Below, in pieces: positions 13,216 through 21,400 of a DNA stretch of 40,395 bases. The stretch is taken from contig JAFTDE010000015.1 in assembly GCA_017454335.1 (NCBI GenBank), forward strand, positions 1-40,395, written 5' to 3'. Every line of letters begins with the position of its first letter. Within the stretch, counting starts at the first letter, position 1. This DNA comes from Bacteroidales bacterium. GTDB taxonomy: Bacteria > Bacteroidota > Bacteroidia > Bacteroidales > UBA932. The translations under genes and the position numbers were made by a program. The notes beneath the pieces are model-generated. The model saw only the letters and a program-made list of their open reading frames with translations, was not told the origin of the DNA and did no database searches.

Positions 13216-14883
13216 TTAATAGGCTTGGATATGGACGCCGGCGACCGCGCGGCCGCTGGGGTCGTTGAGGTTCTTGAAAGCGGCATCCCATTCGAGGGCT
13301 ATGGCCGTGGAACAAGCCACACTGGCTTCGCTGGGAACCGACAGTGCCGCGGAGTCGCTCGGAAACAGTTCCGAGAAAATGCTGCGGTAGTAATACTCTT
13401 CCTTGTTCTGGGGAGTATGGATGGGAAAGCGGTTGGCGGCATGGGCCATCTGCTCGTCGCTGACGGCTTCGGCCGTGACGCGCTTCAGCGTGTCGATCCA
13501 GGAGTAACCGACGCCGTCGGAGAATTGCTCCTTCTGCCTCCAGGCTATCTCTGACGGGATCAGGTCCGCACACGCCTCGCGGACGATCTTCTTCTCAATG
13601 GTCGTACCCGGGCACATTTTCGCGGCGGGATTCAGGCGCATCGCTACGTCCAGGAACTCCTTGTCAAGGAAGGGGACCCGTCCCTCGACGCCCCAGGCCG
13701 CGAGGCTCTTGTTGGCGCGCAGGCAGTCATAGAGGTGAAGCTTCGACAGCTTGCGCACGGTCTCATCGTGGAAGGCCCGTGCATCCGGCGCCTTGTGGAA
13801 GTACAGGTAGCCGCCGAAAACCTCGTCGGCACCTTCGCCGGAGAGCACCATCTTGATACCCATCGACTTGATGACGCGCGAGAGCAGATACATCGGCGTC
13901 GAGGCGCGGATGGTGGTGACGTCGTAAGTCTCCGTGTAATAGATTACGTCGCGTATCGCGTCCAGGCCTTCCTGGATGGTATAGTTGATCTCGTGGTGGA
14001 CGGTGCCGATGTGTCCGGCGACCAGGCGCGCCTTGTCGAGGTCCGGCGCACCTTTCAGCCCGACGGCGAAAGAGTGCAGCCGCGGCCACCAGGCGCGCGT
14101 CTTCGAGTCGTCCTCGATGCGCATTGCGCTGAACTTCTCGGCGATCGCCGAAATGACGGAGGAGTCGAGCCCGCCGGAGAGCAGCACGCCGTAAGGGACG
14201 TCGGACATCAGCTGGCGCTTCACCGCGGACTCCAGCGCAGCACGGAGCTGCGCCGGGTCGGCGGGGTTGTCCTTCACCTTGTCGTAGTCCGTCCATTCAC
14301 GGGTATACCACCGCTTCATGCCCGGTTCGCGGCTCCAGTAGCGGTGGCCGGGCAGGAAAGGCTCGTAGCGTTCACACTGACCTTCCAGGGCCTTCAGCTC
14401 GCTGGCGACATAAATCTTGCCGTCCGCATCATCGAAGCCGATGTAAAGGGGAATGACTCCGATGGGGTCACGGGCGATCAGGAAAGCATCTTTCTCCACG
14501 TCATAGAGCGCAAATGCGAAAATCCCGTTCAGTTCCTCCAGGAAATCCTGTCCTTTGTCCCGGTACAGGGCAAGGATGACCTCGCAGTCGCTGCCCGTAC
14601 GGAAGTCATATTTCCCGGCGTAACGCCGCCGGATCTCCTGATGGTTGTAGATTTCACCGTTCACCGTGAGGACCTGCCTGCCGTCGGGAGAGACAAGCGG
14701 CTGTCCGCCGGACTCCGGGTCCACGATGCTCAGGCGTTCGTGGGCCATGACGGCGCTCCCGCCGCACCAGATGCCGCTCCAGTCCGGCCCCCTGTGCCGG
14801 AGTTTGCGGCTCATTTCGAGAGCCTTCCGGCGCATTTCGTCAGACTGCTTCCCGACATTGAATATTCCGACTATGCCACACAT
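13216..14883 (-). CDS. asnB: Glutamine-dependent asparagine synthetase B
   Basis: Transfers the glutamine amide to aspartate with ATP. 555 residues. Cys2 of MCGIVGIF is the class II glutaminase nucleophile after Met removal. RLSIVD and NGEIYN lie in the glutaminase domain. The PP-loop SGGLDSS is at 236-242, followed by LSGEGADEVFGGY and the synthetase-domain motif GRVPFLDKEF. It is third in the operon, 15 nt downstream of amtB. Confidence 0.96.
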   Translation of the reverse strand: MCGIVGIFNVGKQSDEMRRKALEMSRKLRHRGPDWSGIWCGGSAVMAHERLSIVDPESGGQPLVSPDGRQVLTVNGEIYNHQEIRRRYAGKYDFRTGSDCEVILALYRDKGQDFLEELNGIFAFALYDVEKDAFLIARDPIGVIPLYIGFDDADGKIYVASELKALEGQCERYEPFLPGHRYWSREPGMKRWYTREWTDYDKVKDNPADPAQLRAALESAVKRQLMSDVPYGVLLSGGLDSSVISAIAEKFSAMRIEDDSKTRAWWPRLHSFAVGLKGAPDLDKARLVAGHIGTVHHEINYTIQEGLDAIRDVIYYTETYDVTTIRASTPMYLLSRVIKSMGIKMVLSGEGADEVFGGYLYFHKAPDARAFHDETVRKLSKLHLYDCLRANKSLAAWGVEGRVPFLDKEFLDVAMRLNPAAKMCPGTTIEKKIVREACADLIPSEIAWRQKEQFSDGVGYSWIDTLKRVTAEAVSDEQMAHAANRFPIHTPQNKEEYYYRSIFSELFPSDSAALSVPSEASVACSTAIALEWDAAFKNLNDPSGRAVAGVHIQAY

Positions 14884-14898
14884 GGTCTTGTCCTCCTG

Positions 14899-16116
14899 TC
14901 AGTTGTAGCAGCTCTCGCCGTGTTCGTAGACGTCGAGTCCCTCGTCTTCCACGCGCGGCTCGACCCGCAGGCCGTGGATCTTCCTGATGCCGAAGAACAG
15001 GATGAATCCGCAGACGGCCGCCCAGAGGTCGATGACCAGGATGCCCAGGCACTGTACCCCGAAGAAATGCCATCCGCCGCCGTAGAGAAGGCCTCCGTCC
15101 GTGGCCAGCAGACCGGTCAGGATCGTGCCCAGGATGCCGCACACGCCGTGCACGGACGAAGCGCCCACCGGGTCGTCGATATGCAGTCCGTGATCGATGA
15201 ACTCGATGGCGAAGACCAGCACGATGCCGCAGAGGAATCCGATGACGACGGCGCCCCAGGGAGATACGACGTCGCATCCGGCCGTGATGCCGACCAGGCC
15301 GGCCAGGACGCCGTTGAGCGTCAGTGAGAGCGAGGGCTTGCCGTACTTGAGCCAGGTCAGGAACATGGTCGCGGTGCCGCCGGCCGCTGCAGCCAGGTTG
15401 GTGGTCAGGAAGACATGCGAAATGGCGTTGCGGTTCACTTCCCCGCTGGCGGCCAGCTGGCTGCCGGGGTTGAAGCCGAACCACCCGAGCCAGAGGATGA
15501 AGACCCCCAGCGCAGCCAGGGAAAGGCTGTGCCCGGGGATGGCCCGGCTCTTGCCGTCCCGGCCGTATTTGCCGCGGCGCGGACCCAGCGCGATCGCGCC
15601 GATCAGGGCGAGGACGCCGCCGACGCTGTGTACGATGGCACTTCCGGCGAAATCATGGAAGCCCAGGCCGGCGAGCCAGCCGCCTCCCCAGGTCCAGTGT
15701 CCCTCGACGGGATAGACGAAGAGCGAGATGAAGGCACTGTAGACCAGGTACATCGAGAACTTGGTCCGTTCCGCCATCGCACCGCTGACAATGGTCGCGG
15801 AAGTGGCGCAGAAAACGGTCTCGAAGATCAGGAATCCTTCGACGGGCAGCTCGCCCTTGTAGAAGGAGAGGTCACCCCAGTTGGGCGCGCCGATGAATCC
15901 GGCCCCGTCGCCGCCGAACATGAATCCGAAACCTACAAAGAAGAACAGCAGGGACCCCAGCATGAAGTCGACAAAGTTCTTCATCAGGATGTTGACGGTG
16001 TTCTTGCTGCGGGTGAATCCCGCCTCGCAGAGTGCGAATCCGGGTTGCATCCAGAAAACCAGCATCGCTGCAAGCAGCATCCAGACAGTATCGAGAGAAA
16101 TGGCTAATTCATTCAT
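14899..16116 (-). CDS. amtB: Ammonium transporter
   Basis: Inner-membrane ammonium channel, 405 residues, about 11 hydrophobic segments. Pore histidines are visible in DFAGSAIVHSVGG and DPVGASSVHGVCG, and the signature region reads LGWFGFNPGS. The gene follows glnK by 20 nt; the PII protein GlnK normally binds and closes this channel. An internal 74-bp segment (15301-15374) recurs exactly near 2500. There is no obvious signal peptide; the N terminus starts with the first membrane segment. Confidence 0.95.
   Translation of the reverse strand: MNELAISLDTVWMLLAAMLVFWMQPGFALCEAGFTRSKNTVNILMKNFVDFMLGSLLFFFVGFGFMFGGDGAGFIGAPNWGDLSFYKGELPVEGFLIFETVFCATSATIVSGAMAERTKFSMYLVYSAFISLFVYPVEGHWTWGGGWLAGLGFHDFAGSAIVHSVGGVLALIGAIALGPRRGKYGRDGKSRAIPGHSLSLAALGVFILWLGWFGFNPGSQLAASGEVNRNAISHVFLTTNLAAAAGGTATMFLTWLKYGKPSLSLTLNGVLAGLVGITAGCDVVSPWGAVVIGFLCGIVLVFAIEFIDHGLHIDDPVGASSVHGVCGILGTILTGLLATDGGLLYGGGWHFFGVQCLGILVIDLWAAVCGFILFFGIRKIHGLRVEPRVEDEGLDVYEHGESCYN
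15301..15374 (-). repeat. amtB segment duplicated at 2500-2573
   Basis: Identical over 74 bp to 2500-2573. In this location it is in frame within intact amtB, so this copy is the source. Confidence 0.95.
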
Positions 16117-16136
16117 GACTCATTCGTTTTAAGGTG

Positions 16137-16484
16137 TTACTTCCTGTCCCTCAGCACAGAATCCCCATGTTCGCCGGTGCGGATCGACCAGGTGTCGATC
16201 ACGTCGCTGACAAAGATGCGTCCGTCCCCGACTTCGCCCGTGTGGGCCTCGCGGAGGATGACATCGACGGCGGGCTGGACGAAAATGTCACGGCAGATGA
16301 TCGTCAGGGCGATGCGCTCGATGACGTCTGTGGAATACTGGACACCGCGGTAGATCCGCTCCTGCCGGCTCTGGCCGATGCCGTGGACGTCATGGTACTC
16401 GAACCAGTTGATGTCCGACTGCAGCAGGGCTTCTTTCACATCCTCGAACCTCGTTTTCCGGATGATGGCTTCAATCCTTTTCAT
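16137..16484 (-). CDS. glnK: PII nitrogen regulatory protein
   Basis: 115 residues. It starts MKRIEAIIRK as PII proteins do. The T-loop (~36-54) reads GIGQSRQERIYRGVQY with Tyr50 in the place of the usual modified tyrosine, but the following residues (STDVIERIALTII) differ from the enterobacterial pattern. The B-loop TGEVGDGRIFV and C-terminal IRTGE are conserved. It binds ATP/ADP and 2-oxoglutarate and should gate AmtB, its neighbour 20 nt downstream. It is the first structural gene behind the leader attenuator at 16527-16694. Confidence 0.94.
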   Translation of the reverse strand: MKRIEAIIRKTRFEDVKEALLQSDINWFEYHDVHGIGQSRQERIYRGVQYSTDVIERIALTIICRDIFVQPAVDVILREAHTGEVGDGRIFVSDVIDTWSIRTGEHGDSVLRDRK

Positions 16485-16526
16485 AATACACTACTATCTG
16501 TTGGTTTGACTGTTCCGCCCGGGCAT

Positions 16527-16557
16527 AAAAAAAGACCGGTCCTTTCGAACCGGTCTT
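16527..16557 (-). terminator. Attenuator terminator in the glnK leader
   Basis: In the minus-strand RNA a 9-bp stem (AAGACCGGT / ACCGGTCTT, 8-nt loop; bases 16532-16557) is followed by a U run. It lies after the leader ORF and 43 nt before glnK, so it would stop transcription of the operon unless prevented. Its 5' arm contains ACCGGTTC, able to pair with the leader loop at 16589-16595. Confidence 0.85.
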
Positions 16558-16577
16558 CTATTTATCTCCAGAAAAAA

Positions 16578-16694
16578 TCACCTTGTCCGACCGGCAAAAC
16601 AAGACACAAGATTATTATTCTGGGAAGCCTGGGAGCTCTCAGAACCATTCTGCTGCTGCTTGAAATTGCCGAATTGGAGGATCACGGTAATCAC
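16578..16694 (-). CDS. Gln/Asn-rich leader peptide of the nitrogen operon
   Basis: A 38-residue ORF from a GTG at 16694 to TGA at 16578; an in-frame TAG lies two codons upstream of the GTG. It contains 6 Gln and 5 Asn, including Q-Q-Q-N (codons at 16647-16658) and Q-N-N-N (16611-16622). It ends V-S-C-F-A-G-R-T-R. It sits just below a promoter and just above an intrinsic terminator, the layout of a transcription-attenuation leader. Ribosome stalling at Gln (or Asn) codons would leave the GCCGGTC segment free to pair with the terminator arm. The carAB leader shares its Gln/Asn density and its C-terminal sequence. Translation is inferred. Confidence 0.75.
   Translation of the reverse strand: MITVILQFGNFKQQQNGSESSQASQNNNLVSCFAGRTR
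16582..16603 (-). promoter_or_regulatory. Leader hairpin and candidate antiterminator strand (glnK)
   Basis: In the RNA, CTTGT (16603-16599) pairs with ACAAG (16586-16582), exposing GCCGGTC (16595-16589) in the loop. GCCGGTC can instead pair with GACCGGT of the terminator 5' arm (7 bp, one G-U). A ribosome reaching the stop codon at 16578 would cover this segment. The same arrangement occurs before carAB. Confidence 0.65.
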
Positions 16695-16714
16695 TTTCTA
16701 ACCTTTTTCTTTTG

Positions 16715-16746
16715 CGAATATATGCGATGTCAGACAAAAAAACAAG
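16715..16746 (-). promoter_or_regulatory. Promoter of the nitrogen operon leader
   Basis: Bacteroidetes-type elements on the minus strand: -7 box TATATTCG (16722-16715) with TTG 20 nt upstream (16745-16743). It would start RNA about 15 nt before the leader ORF. Confidence 0.6.
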
Positions 16747-16772
16747 AAATTTTTAAATTTTTTTATTTCTTG
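16736..16772 (-). terminator. Terminator of carAB-pyrG
   Basis: 8-bp stem CAAGAAAT (16772-16765) / ATTTCTTG (16750-16743), overlapping the pyrG stop codon, then a run of seven T on the minus strand. It overlaps the -33 element of the glnK promoter. Confidence 0.75.
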
Positions 16773-18379
16773 CCCCGGCGAAAGGCCAACGCCGCCTTGA
16801 CCAAACCGACAAACAGGGGATGCGGCCGCTCGGGTGTGCTCTTGTATTCGGGATGGAACTGGACCCCGATGAAGAAGGGGTGCGACGGCAGCTCCACCAC
16901 TTCCACCAGACCCGTCTGGGGATTGCGTCCCGTGGCCTTCAGGCCGTTCTTCTCAAACTCGCTAAGGTACTCGGAATTGAACTCGTAGCGGTGGCGGTGA
17001 CGCTCGGAGATGTCGGTTCCGCCATACAGCGAGGCGGCCAGCGATCCTTTCTCCAACGTGCACGCGTAGGCGCCCAGGCGCATGGTACCTCCCTTTATGT
17101 TTGTCTTTTTCTGTTCTTCCATCATGCAGATGACCGGGTGGGGCGTCTGGGGATCGAGTTCAGTCGAAGCGGCGTCTTTCCATCCCAGCACATCCCGGGC
17201 GAACTCGACTACGCACATCTGCATGCCCAGGCAGATGCCCAGGAAAGGGATGTCCTTCTCGCGGGCATGCCGGATGGCGAACACCTTTCCCTCAAGCCCC
17301 CGTTCCCCGAAACCGGGCGCCACGAGGATACCGTCCGCGCCTTCCAGCAGTTCGCCGACATTCTCCGCCGTGACGTTCTCGCTCTGGACCGTACGGACGT
17401 TCACCCGGCAGTCATTGGCCGCACCGGCATGCACGAAGGCTTCCTGGATGGACTTGTAGGCATCCTGAAGCTCTACATACTTGCCGACCAGCACGACCTG
17501 CACTTCGTGCGCGGGATTCTTGATCCGCTCGAGGAAAGTCTTCCAGCGGCCCAGGTCCGGCGTGGCGAAGTTGTCGATCTGGAGCTTGCGCACCGCCAGT
17601 TCGTCCAGGTGCTCTTCGTGCATGTTGAGGGGGACCTGGTAAATGCTCCAGGCGTCGATGCTCTGGATCACATGCCCGGGCCGGACATTGCAGAAAAGGG
17701 CGATCTTGCGCCGGAGTTCCTGCGAAAGGGGATGCTCGGTCCGGCAGACGATGACGTCCGGCGTCACCCCGCCCTGCTGCAGGGCCTGGACGGAATGCTG
17801 GGTCGGTTTGGTCTTGAGCTCCTTCGCGGCGCTCAGGTACGGGATGAGGGTCAGGTGGACGGACATGCAGTCCTCTTCGGGCAGCTCCCACTGCAGCTGG
17901 CGGACCGCCTCCACGAAGGGCTGGGACTCCATATCGCCGATCGTGCCGCCGATCTCGGTCAGGATGACATCGTACTCCCCGGTACGTCCCAGCAGCAGGA
18001 TGCGGCGCTTGATCTCGTCCGTGATATGCGGAACGATCTGGACCGTCTTGCCCAGGTAGGCGCCCTCCCGCTCTTTCGTGATGACGGTGTGGTAGATCTT
18101 GCCGGTCGTGACGTTGTTCGCCTTGGAAGTATAGACCCCCAGGAAACGTTCGTAATGGCCGAGGTCCAGGTCGGTTTCCGCTCCGTCCTCGGTGACATAA
18201 CACTCCCCGTGCTCGTACGGATTGAGCGTCCCCGGATCGATGTTGATGTAGGGGTCGAACTTCTGGATGGTCACCCGCAGGCCCCGGGCCTGCAGGAGTT
18301 TGGCCAGCGACGAGGCGATGATGCCCTTGCCCAGCGAGGAGGCCACGCCTCCGGTGATGAAAATGTACTTCGTGTTCAT
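16763..18379 (-). CDS. pyrG: CTP synthase
   Basis: Converts UTP to CTP with ATP and glutamine. 538 residues, the family length. The N-terminal synthetase domain has ITGGVASSLGKGI and KFDPYINIDPGT. The C-terminal class I glutaminase has the nucleophile in FLGICLGMQ and the His-Glu pair in VQFHPEYKS. The start is 21 nt below the carAB stop, so both belong to one pyrimidine transcript. A terminator overlaps its stop codon. Confidence 0.97.
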   Translation of the reverse strand: MNTKYIFITGGVASSLGKGIIASSLAKLLQARGLRVTIQKFDPYINIDPGTLNPYEHGECYVTEDGAETDLDLGHYERFLGVYTSKANNVTTGKIYHTVITKEREGAYLGKTVQIVPHITDEIKRRILLLGRTGEYDVILTEIGGTIGDMESQPFVEAVRQLQWELPEEDCMSVHLTLIPYLSAAKELKTKPTQHSVQALQQGGVTPDVIVCRTEHPLSQELRRKIALFCNVRPGHVIQSIDAWSIYQVPLNMHEEHLDELAVRKLQIDNFATPDLGRWKTFLERIKNPAHEVQVVLVGKYVELQDAYKSIQEAFVHAGAANDCRVNVRTVQSENVTAENVGELLEGADGILVAPGFGERGLEGKVFAIRHAREKDIPFLGICLGMQMCVVEFARDVLGWKDAASTELDPQTPHPVICMMEEQKKTNIKGGTMRLGAYACTLEKGSLAASLYGGTDISERHRHRYEFNSEYLSEFEKNGLKATGRNPQTGLVEVVELPSHPFFIGVQFHPEYKSTPERPHPLFVGLVKAALAFRRGKK

Positions 18380-18400
18380 TTCCTGATATGTGTATGGTCC

Positions 18401-21400
18401 TTATGCGAATTCGTCCCAGCTCTTGACCGGAATCGTGTCGATGTCCACCGTGCAGAACGCGGTGATGAAGGCGACGGCCAGCCGGGCATTGGTGATCAGG
18501 GGGATGTTGAGGTCGATGGCCGCCCGGCGGATCTTGTACCCGTTCGACAGTTCGCGGGGCGAAAGGTCCTTGGGGATGTTGACCACCATGTCGATCTGAT
18601 GCCCGTGCAGCAGGTCCAGCGCCTGTGGTTTGTGTCCGGCATCGCTGGGCCAGTGCACCATCGTGTTGGGCACCCCGTTCCCCGTCAGGTAACGGGAAGT
18701 GCCGCTGGTCGCATAGATCCGGTAGCCGTGCGCGACCAGCAGGCGCGCCGCGCCCAGCATCTCCGCCTTCTGTTCCGCGGTACCCGTGGACAGCAGGATG
18801 TTCTTCCCGGGGATGCGCTGCCCCACGGCCAGCATCGATTCGAGTATGGTGCTGTTCACGTCGTCGCCGATGCAGCCGACCTCGCCGGTCGACGCCATGT
18901 CCACGCCCAGCACCGGGTCCGCCTTCTGCAGGCGGTTGAACGAGAATTGCGAAGCCTTGATGCCGACGCAGTCCAGGTCGAAGAGGTCCTTGGAGGGCGG
19001 ATCCGGGGATTCGCCCAGCATCACCTTGGTCGCCAACTCTACCAGATTGATCTTCAGCACCTTACTGACGAAGGGGAAACTGCGGCTGGCGCGCAGGTTG
19101 CATTCGATGACCTTGACCTCGTTGTCCTTGGCCAGGTACTGGATGTTGAAGGGACCGGAGATGTGCAGTTCCGCGGCGATCTTGCGGCTGATGCGTTTGA
19201 TGCGCCGCACCGTTTCGACATAGAGTTTCTGCGGCGGGAACTGGATCGTCGCGTCACCCGAATGCACGCCGGCGAACTCCACATGCTCGCCGATCGCATA
19301 GGCGATGATGTTGCCGTGGTCGGCGACGGCATCGAACTCGATCTCCTTGGCGTTCTCGATGAAGCGGCTGACCACGACCGGATGCTCCTTGGACACCTTG
19401 GCCGCCATCTGCAGGTAGCGTTCCAGCTCTTCTTCATTCGAGCAGACGTTCATCGCCGCGCCGGACAGCACGTACGAGGGGCGCACCAGGACGGGGAAGC
19501 CCACCTTTCCGATGAAGTTGGCGATGTCCTCGCGCGAGGTCAGTTCACCCCACTCCGGCTGGTCCACGCCGATGCGGTCCAGCATGGCGGAGAACTTCTT
19601 GCGGTCCTCCGCATTGTCGATATCCGTAGCGGACGTACCCAGCAGCGGCACGCCCCGGGCGGCCAGCCGGAGCGCCAGGTTGTTCGGGATCTGCCCGCCG
19701 GTCGACACCACCACGCCTTTCGGATGTTCCATCCCGATGACATCCAGGACCCGTTCGAAGGACAGCTCGTCGAAATACAGCCGGTCGCATACGTCGTAGT
19801 CGGTAGAGACGGTCTCGGGGTTGTAGTTGATCACGACGCTGCGGTATCCGTGGTCGCGGATGGTCTTGAGCGCCTGGACGCAGCACCAGTCGAATTCCAC
19901 GGAAGAGCCGATGCGGTAGGCGCCGGACCCCAGGACCACCACGCTCTCGCGCCCGTCCCCGTCCGGGACGACATCGCCGGCCGTGCCCTGATAGGTCAGG
20001 TAAAGATAATTGGTCGACGCCGGGAACTCTCCGGCCAGGGTGTCGATCTGCTTGACCACCGGGACGATGCCCTCGGCGATGCGCCGTTCGCGGATTGCGA
20101 GCGCATCCGCGGGGGCACGCCCGCCTGAGACGGCCCGGGCAATCTGGAAATCGGAGAAGCCGTAGACCTTGGCGCGCCGCAGCAATTCGCGGGGAAGCGC
20201 ATTCCCCTTCTGGCGGAGCTCGGCCGAGATGTGGATGATGTTCAGGAGTTTCAGCAGGAACCAGCGGTCGATCTGCGTCAATTCATGGATGCGGTCCACG
20301 CTGTACCCCGCCTGCATGGCCTCGCTGATGGCAAAGATGCGTTTGTCTGTGGGTTCCTTCAGGGCACGGTCCAGGTCGGCGAGGGGCAGGGGCTCATTCT
20401 CCACGAATCCGTGCATCCCCTGGCCGATCATACGGAGACCCTTCTGGATGGCTTCTTCGAAGGTCCTGCCGATGGCCATCACCTCTCCCACGGATTTCAT
20501 GCTGGAACCGATCTCGCGGTCCACGCCATGGAACTTGCCGAGGTCCCAGCGGGGAATCTTGCATACGACGTAATCCAGGGCAGGTTCAAAGAAGGCCGAG
20601 GTGGTCCGGGTCACGCTGTTCTTGAGCTCGAAGAGGCCCTTGCCCAGACCGAGCTTGGCCGCCACGAAGGCCAGGGGATATCCCGTCGCCTTCGAAGCCA
20701 GGGCCGAGGAACGGCTGAGCCGGGCGTTCACTTCGATCACCCGGTAGTCTTCCGAATCCGGGTCGAAGGCGTACTGGACATTGCACTCGCCGACGATGCC
20801 CAGGTGACGCACGATCCGGATGGCCTGTTCCCGGAGGAAGTGGTACTCGGCGTTCGTCAGGGTCTGCGACGGAGCGATGACGATGCTCTCGCCGGTATGG
20901 ATGCCCAGCGGGTCGAAATTCTCCATGTTGCAGACCGTGATGCAGTTGTCATAGGCGTCGCGGACGACTTCGTATTCGATTTCCTTCCAGCCCTTGAGGC
21001 TCTTCTCGACCAGAACCTGCGGCGAGAAGGAGAAGGACTTCTCCGCGAGGCGGACCAGCTGGTCCTCATCGTCGCAGAATCCCGATCCCAGACCGCCCAG
21101 GGCATAGGCCGAGCGGAGAATCACCGGATATCCCAGTTCGGCCGCAGCCGCCTTCGCCGCCTCCACGGAGGCGCAGGCCTCGCTCCGGATGGTCCGGATG
21201 TCGATCTCGTCCAGGCGCTCCACGAACAGTTCGCGGTCTTCCGTATCGATGATGGTCTGGACGGGGGTGCCCAGCACACGGACGCCGTATTTCTCCAGGA
21301 TGCCGGACTTGTACAGTTCGATGCCGCAGTTCAGCGCCGTCTGGCCGCCGAAGGAGAGGAAAATCCCGTCGGGACGCTCCTTGGCGATGACCTTTTCCAC

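Noticed and set aside
13196-13573. N-terminal extension of glnN by 126 codons
   Set aside because: It overlaps asnB in another frame and the family starts at MSKLRF (13195).
16137-16694. Known glutamine riboswitch (glnA or downstream-peptide RNA) before glnK
   Set aside because: I see no such motif; those classes are known mainly from cyanobacteria, and the Gln-rich ORF plus terminator explains the region better.
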